Source of the DNA: Orthonyx spaldingii
Lineage: Eukaryota > Chordata > Aves > Passeriformes > Orthonychidae
NCBI GenBank assembly: GCA_013397795.1
Contig: VZTJ01000638.1
Location: 821,586 to 885,585 of the forward strand
Length of the DNA: 64,000 bases
Direction of reading: 5' to 3'
Shown here piece after piece: positions 25,658 to 37,200 of this stretch (positions are counted from its first letter, which is position 1; every line of letters begins with the position of its first letter). Under the pieces are notes generated by a model. The model was given only the letters and a program-made list of their open reading frames with translations. It was not told where the DNA came from and searched no databases. A program made the position numbers and the translations under genes.

Positions 25658-28050
25658 CCCCTAGTGAGCACTCTGCATGAGTCCACGCATTCCCTCCTTA
25701 CTTTTGCCATTGGCAAGACTTCAAGAAAAAATATCTCTGGTTAGAAAATTGATAAAAAAAGCAGGAAAAACTTCTGCTAAATCATGCTTTTTGTTTTTTT
25801 AAAAACACCCATTTTACAATTACTTGACTGTCAAAATAAAAGTACGTAAAGTAAGATTTTATTTAAAGGCTAAACTCTGTAATTCTGCAGGCTATATCCA
25901 GATCAACTGCACATAGCTTTGACTCTACAGGTTTCAAAATTTAAGCTCAAGGCTTATATGTATTTTTCCTACAATATGCCAAACTAACCCTAACACCCAT
26001 ATTACTGGATGTTAAGGAAAATGTTTCTAAAGGAGAAGTGTGATTTTTTAACTGATGCTTTTCCCTCCCAACACCACGTTCCAAAAAATGTGATCTGAAA
26101 ATGTAAATAAAAGTGTAACTACTATGCAAAACTGTTAATAGCTACCTAAGAAAAAAGAAAAGATATCTGTTTTCAAAGTGGCAATATACTCTTCCTTTTG
26201 CCATTTAAGACATCGATATTCAGATAAACATGGATTTCATTATGAGATGGAAATTATTTAGAGGCACATATATTCTTCAGAAAATTGATGAGGTTTTGTA
26301 TCCAAGAAGAGAGCAGAAGAGGTCATGTCACTTCTTGAATACAAAGTCCAGCATCTAGCTAAACTTAATGACTTAAAACACTGCAGAATTACTCTGAGGA
26401 TCTGGAAAATTTAAAGAACCATAATTTCAAGGCTAGATTATGGAAAATCTAACTGGAGAATGAAAACAGCACTTAATACAACTGGTCAACACCAGGAGAG
26501 CACGCAGAATTTCAGGGTACAGACACGAGCAACTGTCTCCTGAAAAATCCAAAGGCAGCTCTCCAAACTACAGGAAGCAGATCTCCCTGAGAGATAGATG
26601 GATGTGGGCATTTTACAAAAATCTGTGCAGCTCTCCTCCCCAGACAACTGCTTGGGAAAAAAGTTCCACCCTTTTATGAAGAGCCTGGGAGGAAGGTGGG
26701 CTTGCTTATCTGGATCAGTCTGGGTAATAACTAGGATTTTCACATTGCAATGTTGCCTCCACACATCTCTCTGCTCAGAGTCACCAATTACAATGAAGAA
26801 TAGTGGGAGGATGAAGATTTTAAAAACTAATTGCAAAATAACCAAAGAAAACCTGTTTCTCAAACATAAAGAGTTTGCTTAGGTAATAATATTTTTGCCA
26901 AGATCTAGAGATGTTCAGTCACCCCTAAAAGAACTGAATCTCTGCTGCAGTATAATGTCTTGGCAAAGAGAAAGACAGTTTCTCTTGCTGACCTCTGAAG
27001 TAATGATAAGAGTCTCCAGTCTTGGTGGAGGAGATAACCTGAAAGTGATTCAGTCTAGTGGCCTCTGGAATCTCAAGAGGCTTAAACTTTATGTGGACAT
27101 AGTGCATCTCACATTTACAGCCCAGCCAAGCAGGCGGGATTGGAACATTGTGTTTTAGCCACATACCAATCAAACTGTTAAAGCATAACTTACAAGAGAA
27201 CACTTAGACACATATACTGAGATCTTGGGGCAGTCCCATCTCATAAAAAAAAAACCCCAAACATTTAAATGTGTCTATAAACATTAATGTAAAGATATTT
27301 TAATTCAGAGGAAGGAAAAAGTTTCAGATCAAAGTTCTGCAGCAAATGACCACAATTCAGATTTATAAAAACTTATGTAATTAAACTGCTCTATGAGTGA
27401 CTAAGTAGCAACATTTCTTGCTTCTTTATTTTTTTCTCAATGCTGATTTCTTGCCAGAAAAAATATAAGTTTTCAGCTGCTTTCCTCTCAGAAGAGCCTC
27501 TGCCTACTTTCATGAGTTCTCTATGCCATCCTAAAGATATGCCTTTGGAAGGCATAGAGACTTGTATAATCCCCCAAGGCCTATTAATATCAGTAAGAAT
27601 GATACAAGTTTGATTCCAAAGAACCAAAAGGAATGACTAAAATGGCCTCAAAGCTGTTTTTCAGAGTCAAAATGTTCTACCTCATCTTCTTGGCACTAAA
27701 ATGTGCTGCAGCCACAGAAGTGATCCAGCTCCCACTGCTGCTGACTTCTTGCTGTCTCTCATTTTGTTGTCTGCTATTTCATTTGTGGTACAAGAGGAAT
27801 AGGGTTGGTCTTTTAATGACCCACAGTGCTGAGAACACAGAGTTATGCAGGAATGCTACTCTGCTCATCAAACTATTGCCTAACTTAAGGTTGGCTTTGG
27901 CTGGAAGGTTTACAAAATGAACAAGGCACATGGAAGGTGTTCAGCAGCAGCATCACAATGTCCCCCCACAAATGTTTGGTTTAGGTCTAACAGGAAAACA
28001 GATGTCCACCTACACAAAGAGGGGACAGGGAGTGAAAGAGGGAGATACTA

Positions 28051-28155
28051 ACAGAGAGAGGAAGAGAGAAAGAAATAGAGAAAGAGAAGAGAAATAAAGG
28101 GAAGGAAAGAAGGAGGGAGGGAGGAAAACAGGAAAAGAGGAAAACAGGAAAAGAT
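28051..28155 (+). repeat. Polypurine (GA-rich) tract with 16-base tandem
   Basis: About 105 bases on the plus strand are almost purely A and G (GAGAGAGGAAGAG, then GGAAGG and GGAGGGAGG units). At its right end the 16-mer gaggaaaacaggaaaa is exactly repeated in tandem at 28121-28136 and 28137-28152. Long purine mirror-like tracts can form triplex DNA. The open frame on the opposite strand here, rich in Ser, Leu and Phe, is a product of this tract. Confidence 0.87.
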
Positions 28156-31100
28156 TTCACTGTACAACTCAGTGAAAGATGTATATCCTAAACTTTGCAG
28201 GACACAATAATATTGGAAGTCAAAATCTTGAACCACTAGACAGAGGATTTAGCCCTCTCTTTCACCATTAATTCCTTGTCCACCCAAGCTCTGCTTTTAC
28301 GGAAAAAAAGGGAAGCCAAGTCTCTTTTGGGTTTTCAAATGACAATGCAATAGAAATCTGACTAGGAGAAGAAGCAGAAAAAGTCACTGTCCTGAGCTAT
28401 CCACTCAAGAAAATTAACTTTCCCAAAACAAACACCAGAGATATTAAATATCAGTACACTTTAATCTGTCTGGACACCTGAATTTGAAATCTGGACAGCA
28501 AAATTGCTATTTATTCTTTCCAATGAATGTAAACTGGGTCACTGGCACAGAACAAATAATTTAAAACCAAATTATGTTCCATTTGGCAAAAGTGGCAAGT
28601 GTCACCTGCGCCACATCATCCAGGTACTACCAGATGATCTGCAGTTCAGATGAAGATGAAAATGAGAATGACTGAAAGTTTCTTCTGGGCTTTGACCCTG
28701 GCATACATCTGAGCAAAACCCATGGTGGTTAAATAGCTTGTTCTGAATCTCAAAAATCTTCTGTGGCATAGACTCCTTGCCCCTGCTTTTTCACTCTTAG
28801 TGAAGAGGGACATTATCTTTTTCATAGAGGAGGTATCAGGTCATGCCCCTGGCAAATCAACATGAATCACAAGCCACGTGATTCAAATGTGCTCTAAGAA
28901 AGAGAATTTTAGCACCCTGAAACTCCTCGCTTAAAGCACTGAATGAGGAAACCTGTTGTGCCAGTGTGTTGATTTAAAGGCCAATCCTTTCACATTCATT
29001 ATCAAAAACAGTAAAGGAGGGAAGATAAAACATTACCCCACCAACTTTTACCTTTTATATAGAAAAACCAGGCACACTGGCATGGCATCATAAGTTTCAC
29101 TTGAATATCTGCTGGGCAACACAACAGATATGCATGCAGGTAAACACAAACACACACGCACACACAATACTGAACATTGGGTTGGCAGCCAGGCTGTGGC
29201 AACCCATGTCCCTGGGGCACAAATCAACTGTGAAGGAACAGGAAAAAGTCAGTGTAATGGTTAACCAGCCCAGGGGGCTATTATTCATCAAAAGCAGAGG
29301 AACAGCAGTGAAGGCTGCAGTGCTGGTCACCTCTCCCTCTGGAATGCTACTGGATACCTGGAATTAAATTCAGCCTGAAAAAAACCAGCAAATGCAGTGT
29401 CAACATAAGAAAGAAGCTGAATTTCCCCTCCTGGAGTCACAAGTAAGGAGGACTTCTGCATGGAAGGAGAGATTTCCCATGAAGCTTGATGTTGAAAGAA
29501 TAAGACAGGGATATCCAATATCAACATTTATCAAATATGAATGGATAGGTTTTGGTAGGATTAATAAGGTTATTGGTATCAGATCTAGGCAATTATTCCC
29601 TATACAGCAGCAAGTGATCAGTTCTTGTGGCAACTGGCCAAGTATCAGTGTTGGTAGCTGCAACCATGGTACCAGGACTGCAACAGATGGTTAAAGTGCA
29701 CCCATTCAGGTGAAAGACTAAACCAGGAGAATTCCCACAGCCTATCAGGGAAATTCTCTCAAATACTTTCAAATCTTCCAAAGTCTTTTACAGCAGTGCA
29801 TTAAAAGTGAACATGCCACAATATCCACTGTATTTCTTCCAGTGTTACCTCAGTAAGCATTTTGCAGAGAGGCAATATATTATTGCCTGGACTTGAGCTT
29901 GAAAAAACAAATTCCATCTGCCTTTTTTCTAGTTCTCAATGATTTAACTTCATCAGCCATGGCAGAAATGACAATCAAAAATTCAGATTTATTATTTATT
30001 TCAACAAAAGCATTGACTTCTTATTTAATAAGACCTTGAAATAAATGGTTTAGCAAAAACAAACAAAAAAAAGGCAAATTCTTGCTTTCCACAAACTCAC
30101 TTTCCCTCTGAAAGGGTTTGCTCTGTGTGTGGATTATTCATCTACTTTAATTATTTTGAAGTGTTTCTGTTTGAGTGGGTAGGAGTTAAGCATCCACAAC
30201 ACCAAAGTAGGTCCTAGAATTAGTTGTTGTAAACAAAATGTTCTGCTGCAGTGGTCCAAATCCACACAAGCAGCAAGGCTTGAGTATTTTGGCTTTTTCA
30301 CAAAGACTACCTCAGGGGACCCTGAGAGATACGGGACCCGTGAGAATTTATTATGGGACTTACATTTTATGGACAGGTCATGTCTTTCTAACCAGGAACT
30401 TTAGTTGCTACCCTTTGTTGGATGTTTCCAGTCCAGACAGCTTTCTGGTTAATTAGGTACACCCACTAAAAACAACAACAAGAAGAAAACAAGCCAAGAA
30501 AGTCCTAGGAAAACTTCAGATGGAAGCGTTTGTACATAGTTATGTGCACACATCCACAGAGAGAAGAGGAGGAACTGAATCTGGGGAAAATACACAGGAT
30601 TACCACTTTATAGTCAGTGCCCACTGACTTGAACAAGGATTCCAGAAATAAACACATCTAACATTTAAATCCCAAGCTGCATATTCAGTGACACCCCTTC
30701 TCTCACAACTGTACACACACCCAAAACCAAAATGCCAGCAGCTAAATACCTACAGCTTTGAGGAATTTCAGTTCTCAATCTCATGGCAAAGCTACCATTC
30801 AAACGTCCCACTGTATCCACAGGCTTCTACTACCACTTTCTGATTTAAGGACATAAATGCAAGAAAACTAAAACCAAAGACAGAGGAAGCAGTTGAAGAG
30901 TTTGTGCTACCCTTCACAGATATGGAAGATGTGATGTAGGCATCTGGAGAAACAGAAGATATCTCCTCTGGTATGTCTCATTTCATAATTCTCCTAATTT
31001 TCAAACTGATTCCTGTGCTTTGCACAAACTTCCACATACGTTTACAGCTCCTCTGCACTGTTGCCCATAGTTACATCCAGTATTTACAGGTAAGCCTGCA

Positions 31101-31727
31101 GCCTTGTTCCTCCATGGAGGTAAACAAGAGAGGAAGGAAAACAGTACGAAGGAAAGTAGGAAAAAATTCTGCACTTACTTGTCTGTAGTTGGTAGCTGTA
31201 TCTTAGGAATAGTTGCTGTAAAATACAAGTTGTTATTGAGGTTTGATTTAAAAATCTCTGCCAGTTTTGACATTCAGGTGAAGGTACTGCTGCTGGCTCC
31301 AGAATAATTTGCCTATCTTATCACTAAATAAAATGTGTGAGGTGTGCACCAATCTGATGAAATTATAAACAAGAGTCCACACAAGTACACATGCCTTCCT
31401 GTTTGATTTCTGTTCTGTTCACTCCTCTATAATAAATTATATGATCATCTCCTTCTAGTTGGAGGTTTAACTGTGCACGTAAAAAGGAAAATTATAGTAG
31501 CCTATTCTTTTCCATACTTTACAGCTGAGAACCTGATAAAAATATGATTTTGGGGAACAAGCAGAAAGCTTATTTTGCTACCATCTACCTCCTCTTTAAT
31601 TGCTACAAAATTAGTGGAAAATCCCATGTATTTATGTATTTTAAAAAATCATTTCCCACCCTGAAAGTAAATAAATAAATGAAACTACACCTCTTCTACT
31701 ACAAAGACAAATATACATGCCTAACTT

Positions 31728-31822
31728 TATGCCCTGCAATTAATCTCATGTATTTCAACAGGACTACTCATAATGCTGTAAGTGAAATACATGTGTAAAT
31801 CCTTGCAGAATCATGGCCTGAA
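31728..31822. repeat. Palindromic ancient sauropsid repeat relic
   Basis: The left arm reads tgccctgcaattaatctcat then gtatttcaacaggactactca; the right arm reads gtgaaatacatgtgtaaatc then cttgcagaatcatggcc. The 11-mer catgtatttca (31747-31757) recurs as its exact reverse complement tgaaatacatg (31783-31793). The outer flanks also pair (ctgcaattaat against atttac...ccttgcag). The phrase gactactca and the terminal 'tgcaggatc...ggcc' type wording are typical of the same group of sauropsid repeats. Confidence 0.6.
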
Positions 31823-32779
31823 TTGTCAACAGTTATATGGCACAATTAAATGCCTAGGCCTATATGTCTCTACAGAAAGATCAGAAAAAAACCCCTTTAG
31901 GCAAAATAAGTAACAAAATCTACTCCAGGAAGTGACTATTGGAGAAATAGCATTGAGGGTGTCGCTTTCCCTTGGGAAATTCACCTGTCACCAAATTCTT
32001 TCATTAATTCATCTTCTTCCTCTACCAGTTACCACCTTCACTTACCACTCTGTTCTCTATCATCAAGTATCACTCTGCCTTTCCACACTCCCTCTGCTGC
32101 TGTGTGAGGAAGGAGACAGGAGATGCATCTTGCCCATTGATTTGCACAACGAAGCAGGATGAGAGCATAGTCTGGCCCTTACGTTAACTAGCATGGTAAT
32201 AAAGAGCTCATGTGCTAATTAGCAGACCTGGGGTGCACAACTTTGCTCCTTAGCCTGTTCCTGAACTGCACACACCAGAATCTCACTGAAAATTGTCCGG
32301 TAAACGCTATGGACAACCCTTAACCCATCACTGGAGTTCATTACAAGAAGGTGTTGATCAAAATATATCTAAATTGGGATACCTAAACTGCCCAGCCCTG
32401 CCTCCTGAGGAGTAGCCTACCATCTGCTTTCTTCTGCAAATACTCATGAATGGCATATGAGAAGTTATCAACTGATCAACTTTTTTACTAAAATCCATGG
32501 CTTGCGCAAAAACTTCTGCTTGTAAATTAACTCAGTCGGAAATATTAACTAAAATGCCAGGAAAACAAAGTCAATCCCTTAAAAGTTCAAATGATTATTT
32601 GTCACAAACATTTCACCTCTACTAATGAACTGCAAAAATGAATGATAGAAAATGCAAAACTGTATTATGTTTAGCAGTTAACATTTTAATAAGGAGGAGA
32701 TTAGCAATTTTTAATACCTCCAGTGCTTTGTTATATACAGTAGCACAATAACTGAATATTTTAATTGCTAATTATTTAG

Positions 32780-32860
32780 ACCTCATTCAGTTCTCACTCA
32801 GGCAAAACTCCCATTGAGGGACTCTTGCCTGAGAAAAGAGCTACAGGATTTGTTTTACTG
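32780..32860. repeat. Palindromic ancient sauropsid repeat relic
   Basis: The plus strand reads cctcattcagttctcactca then ggcaaaactcccattgaggg then actcttgcctgagaaaagag then ctacaggatttg. The 9-mer ctcaggcaa (32797-32805) returns as its exact reverse complement ttgcctgag (32825-32833), and the flanks remain partly complementary (attcagttct against agctacaggat). It matches a common sauropsid palindromic repeat whose centre reads 'aaaactcccattgacttcaa tgggagttttgcctgag'; here part of the centre has been lost. It is a separate copy from those at 19.5 and 31.7 kb and probably of a related but distinct family. Confidence 0.66.
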
Positions 32861-33214
32861 TAATTTGAAAAAACTTTATATATCATAAAAACTATCAAGT
32901 TATAGTGAGACAAAAATCATTAAATCCTTAGCAATATTAAATCCTGCTGAAAGTCCCACTGACTCTCAATGCCAATGTTTTCATATTAAGTAAAACAGAT
33001 AATTGCAGTTTACGAGTTGTAACTTACCTGTATAATTTATGCCCAGATATGCTGGTGGCTCTTAAAAAGGTCTAATAATGTTTTGATTCCTCTTACCATA
33101 TCCCTGCTTTTCTCCTGTGGGAAATCTCAGTTCATATGCGATAAGGAAACAGCAATTCCAAACAATTATGATATCAACACCTTCAGAAACACAAATGCTA
33201 GCGTTTGGTTTTAC

Positions 33215-33274
33215 CTTTTGACTTCGGCCTCCAAAAGGGCTAAGAGCAGCTCTCAACACTTCTTTCTTATGCTG
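33215..33274 (-). other. Candidate 60-base exon with NAGNAG acceptor
   Basis: On the minus strand a strong pyrimidine tract ends in ttttctttgcagcag, a tandem NAGNAG acceptor. It is followed by exactly 60 bases open in one frame (QHKKEVLRAALSPFGG, then RSQK) and then the donor AAAAG|gtaaaa. The length is a multiple of three, so inclusion would keep a reading frame. About 100 bases further along the same strand is an 18-base segment (33097-33114) between a good acceptor (atttcccacag) and a good donor (ATG|gtaaga). The translated peptide is not one I recognise. Splice-like pairs of this quality also occur by chance in a window this size. Confidence 0.22.
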
Positions 33275-34249
33275 CTGCAAAGAAAAGAAATGCGTATGTT
33301 TAGGGATTTGCACACAAAAAACGAGTTTCCATAACAGTCAAATAGCTGGTGTTCAGTGGGGGAGGTGGGTGGAATGTATACATATAAACATACAGCTATC
33401 TGAAGGAAGGCAAAACGAAGTCCTACACATTCACATGTAGTGCACCGGTGACAAATAAATAAACTCAATGTACTAGTATTTCAAATGTCATGTTATGCAC
33501 ATGCTTCAGAGAGGAAAGTTATACAGCTGGACACAAAATAATTAGGGAGTGATTTCTAAGACTCCGTGCTTCAAAAAAGTAAATCTCATTTTTTTCCATT
33601 AAGTGTAGTTTAATTCACCTTAGGGATAAAAACAAATACATGCCACAACCAAAGTTTTGCCACTTAAGTTTATCATTCAAATGCATTTTGGAAGAAGTTA
33701 GAGGTAAATACTCTAACAAGTCAAGAGTCTGAAGAGTTTCTTTTTTGTTATTTAATGTAACACGTGTATAACATTTTCACATTTTCAATTATAAATGGCT
33801 TTAATGACTAAAATGTTCAGAAAACCTCTCCATAGGCTGCATTGAAAAAACAAAGAACTGAAAGCAGACTTTGTACCATATACTGTTAATTACCAAAATG
33901 TTCAGAACCGGCTGCCACACAGCTGAGGAAAAAGTAAGCATTTTGCAGACCGAAAACAGGAGATGGGGGGTCTCCTTCACCAATTCAGAATATGGTTTAG
34001 AGATCAGACTGGCATAGTTTCCAATTTCTGATATAAGAGGTTCACTTAGATTACAGTGCTCAAATCCATTCCAGTCAGGCCTCCTGCTTCCTCACAGGAG
34101 CAGTGAGATCCCTTTGTTGCCCTCAAGTGCTGACTTTACACCTAAGAACCTGTGTCCAAAGCTAATGCCAGCTTGAATATTCAATATTCAATATTAGCAG
34201 GACTAACTAAAACTACTGATGGTCTTTAATAACACAAAATAACCCTATT

Positions 34250-34277
34250 TTTATCTAAAAATACAATTTTAGATAAA
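34250..34277. repeat. Perfect 11-base hairpin
   Basis: tttatctaaaa (34250-34260) and ttttagataaa (34267-34277) are exact reverse complements with a 6-base loop. The stem is AT-rich and there is no T-run terminator context; in animal DNA this is simply a potential cruciform or hairpin. Confidence 0.85.
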
Positions 34278-37200
34278 TTGTTTAAATAATTTAAAAATCA
34301 TTAAATGGCTTATATATTACAAAAATAATTTATCTGGTTTGCTAGTGGGAGATCTTCATAGCTAGCCATGAAGACATCTTAGCTACTGGGATTACAGTTA
34401 AGAACAGAGTACTTATCAGAATGAACTCATCTTTGGAGAATTTTTACTTATTTAGAAAGAAAGTACACAAAGTGTTGCTGTCTCAAATAAATAAGATATA
34501 ACACCAGCAGGCTTTCAGGCTCAACATTTCCAAGCCTGACTTCCCACCAGTTCCTGGCTACTACAGGAATGCTTCTGTTTCTTTTTCTCAGACATGCTCA
34601 CAATTTCTTTTCAGATCTTGTCATTTTCCTCTTGTTTTCTGAGTGCTTTCTACCTCTGGTCATTACAATCAAACAGTGCCTCAGCAGCATTTGCATAAAT
34701 TTCCTTATGGCAACTCCCCAGCTTGTGTGGGTCGGTCCTGCGTGTACTCAGCATAGTCTGCTGGATGGCAGCCTCCCCTGTTTCCAGGGAAGAAGGTTTA
34801 TTTTGATTGATCTAAGGCTGTGCAACAAATGCTTCAGCTTTCCTAAGGTCTGCAGTTGCCTGAAGAGAGAGAGAGACTTGCTGGACAGCAGCTGTTAGCA
34901 CCTTCCAGCATTACACAAGGACAGTCTGGAACAGTCTGTCAGTTCTGCACAGACAATGAATAAAGCAAAGCAGAAGGCCCAGATATTGAGTAATGAGGAT
35001 TGGATTTTGACCTTTAAATGCTGCTGGATGGATTGCACGAGGATATGTTTGATTCAAGCAATGCTGTTGGGTACAAAATTGTACTGTTTGCCTAATGTCT
35101 ACTTCATCTACCAGCTGAACCACTCAGTGCTTGCTGGCACACTACGTGCTGCAGCAAGAGATGGCTCCGCTGAGTGAGCCCAGTAAGACAGGGTGGTACT
35201 GCAGAGCCTGGGAGAGCTGAAAAGCAGGGAAGGAGCATCGGAAAATCTGATCACAAGGTGCAAACAACAATTTTCTATTTGAAAACTCATTGATCAGTCA
35301 GACCTCTGGCAGTGTTTAGACTCCTCAAGGATTAAATCCAAGTCAGAAGTTTCAGTTTCTCTTCTCTGGCCTACTGGCATTTGAAATTCTGTACAACTAC
35401 TCGTAATGACAAGTTACCCTCTTGTCAGCTGTGGTTTTTGCCAGAAAGTGCTGTACAAGAGCCTGTATAACTGTTACAGTTACTTTATTTTTGCAATCAT
35501 TAATTGATCCTTTCTAAACATTTGAATGCCTGAGTTTAATTAGTGGCAACATTTCTGCCACAGTTTTTACAACTATTTTTATACATGATTTAAATTAATC
35601 AAGCCTTATACTTGAGATGGTAATTTGTTGGACCAAGACAGCTGTTTCCAGGCCATACACTTTGTTTTCAATTCCAAGCTCCATGTTTAAACCTTGTGGT
35701 TTAACTTAGATCAACAGCTTATTGGTGATTCAAATTATATCATATCAAGTAATACCCTCAAAATCTGATGCCTTTGTATGACATCAGTGGAGTGAAAAAC
35801 TGTGCATACAAATCAGGAAGCCACTTTGGTTTTTTTCACTTTTACATGAAAGTTAATGAAAGTTAACTCCATGCACTAAGCAGAGGTGAATACTTCACAG
35901 CATAGGCTCACTAGAGGCTTACTGGGCTCAAAGCTGTAAGTCTTAACAACCCTCAGAGAGGCTTGAGGTAGGCCATGGTGATTTTTCCTAGAAAAATGTG
36001 CTTTCCAGAATAAAGTAAATGAGGTACATTTATTAACTCTGCTTTTTAAATATCTAACCAGAACGAGATCTATCACAAAACTAAGAAATATAGAAATAGA
36101 TAACTTAAACAGTCCTAGGTTAAAAATGCCTCTTCCACTATGCTAAGTGCTTGTACAGTAACAAGAGCATCCTGTACTGCTGAAAATGCAAACAAGAAGA
36201 ACTATACACACTTGTTCATTTCCTTATGTCGACGCCTTATAGACTGCACGGACTTCTGACGTTTGCTACTAATGAAAAAGACACTCTTCAGTGACCTGTC
36301 ATCAGACTAAGTGAAACCGAGATAAATACATTCCATTCAAGAAAATGTAAAGAAAGTGTCAATTTTATTTACATTTTTTCTCAAGGTTACGGTGGGGAGG
36401 GGAAATATTGTAGGATGGTAACCCTTCTCTTTTTAAGATCCTAGATTTAAGAACAAAATTCAAAGAGTAAGAGAAATTACATTAGCATCACTCCAGTTCA
36501 ATTCCTTCCAAACAGTCACCATGCATACAAACTGAACTCCAGCAGCAAGTGAATGAAAGAAATCACTGTTTATTAATGCTAAGAATATAGAAGCCAAAAG
36601 GATCTCAGACATGATTCACTGTGTGAGCACACGTAAATCTCTTGGTCTCTTTTGAGATTCAACCTCAAATGAAACTTAGGCAAAGTATATTCTCTGCAAA
36701 ATGGACAGTGCATCCCAACAACGCTCAAAAATAAGATTTGTGTGAGAATTTAATGTTTGTGGAAAAGTCTTATCTGGCAGACTTAGAGCTTGAAATCCCC
36801 TCATTTTCAGGGCAACATTTCTAGCAGGAGAACAGATTGTCTCACACAGGCTCACCACCACCCCTTAGCTTTGAATTGACAGACCATGTTGAGCGGTCAG
36901 GTTTTGTGGCTGGTTCACCCTTTCACTGGACTTAATAACCACAGGGCAATTCTTCCTGATTGTAGTAATGTTTTTTGTGATACGAACTTTAGTCCACTGA
37001 CAACTAGAGCTGAGATCTCTTTAACTTGTTTCAAGAGTCAAGCTTGTCTGTCTGGGGGAAGAAAAATGGAATAAATCAAGTGACTAGCATTAAATTCCAT
37101 GATAAAGACATTGTCTGAAGAATTTCTGAAGACAACTGCCCAAAGCAGACCACTGACCTGGTCTGCAAGCATAAGATAATGAACTGGATATGATTTCGCT

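Larger units (their letters stand above)
17846..31727. other. Unique non-coding sequence with scattered relics
   Basis: Apart from the repeats listed separately, this is AT-rich unique DNA. The longest open frames (18512-18886 and 26486-26863) have no domain, no start context and no splice framing. A short CA-rich patch lies at 29143-29167. Confidence 0.6.

Noticed and set aside
26486..26863. 125-codon minus-strand frame
   Set aside because: It overlaps a comparable frame on the other strand and shows no family resemblance; consistent with chance.
28048..28236. 62-codon minus-strand frame rich in Ser, Leu and Phe
   Set aside because: It is the complement of the polypurine tract; its composition is dictated by the repeat.
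29143..29167. CA microsatellite
   Set aside because: Too short and interrupted to be worth listing as a repeat.
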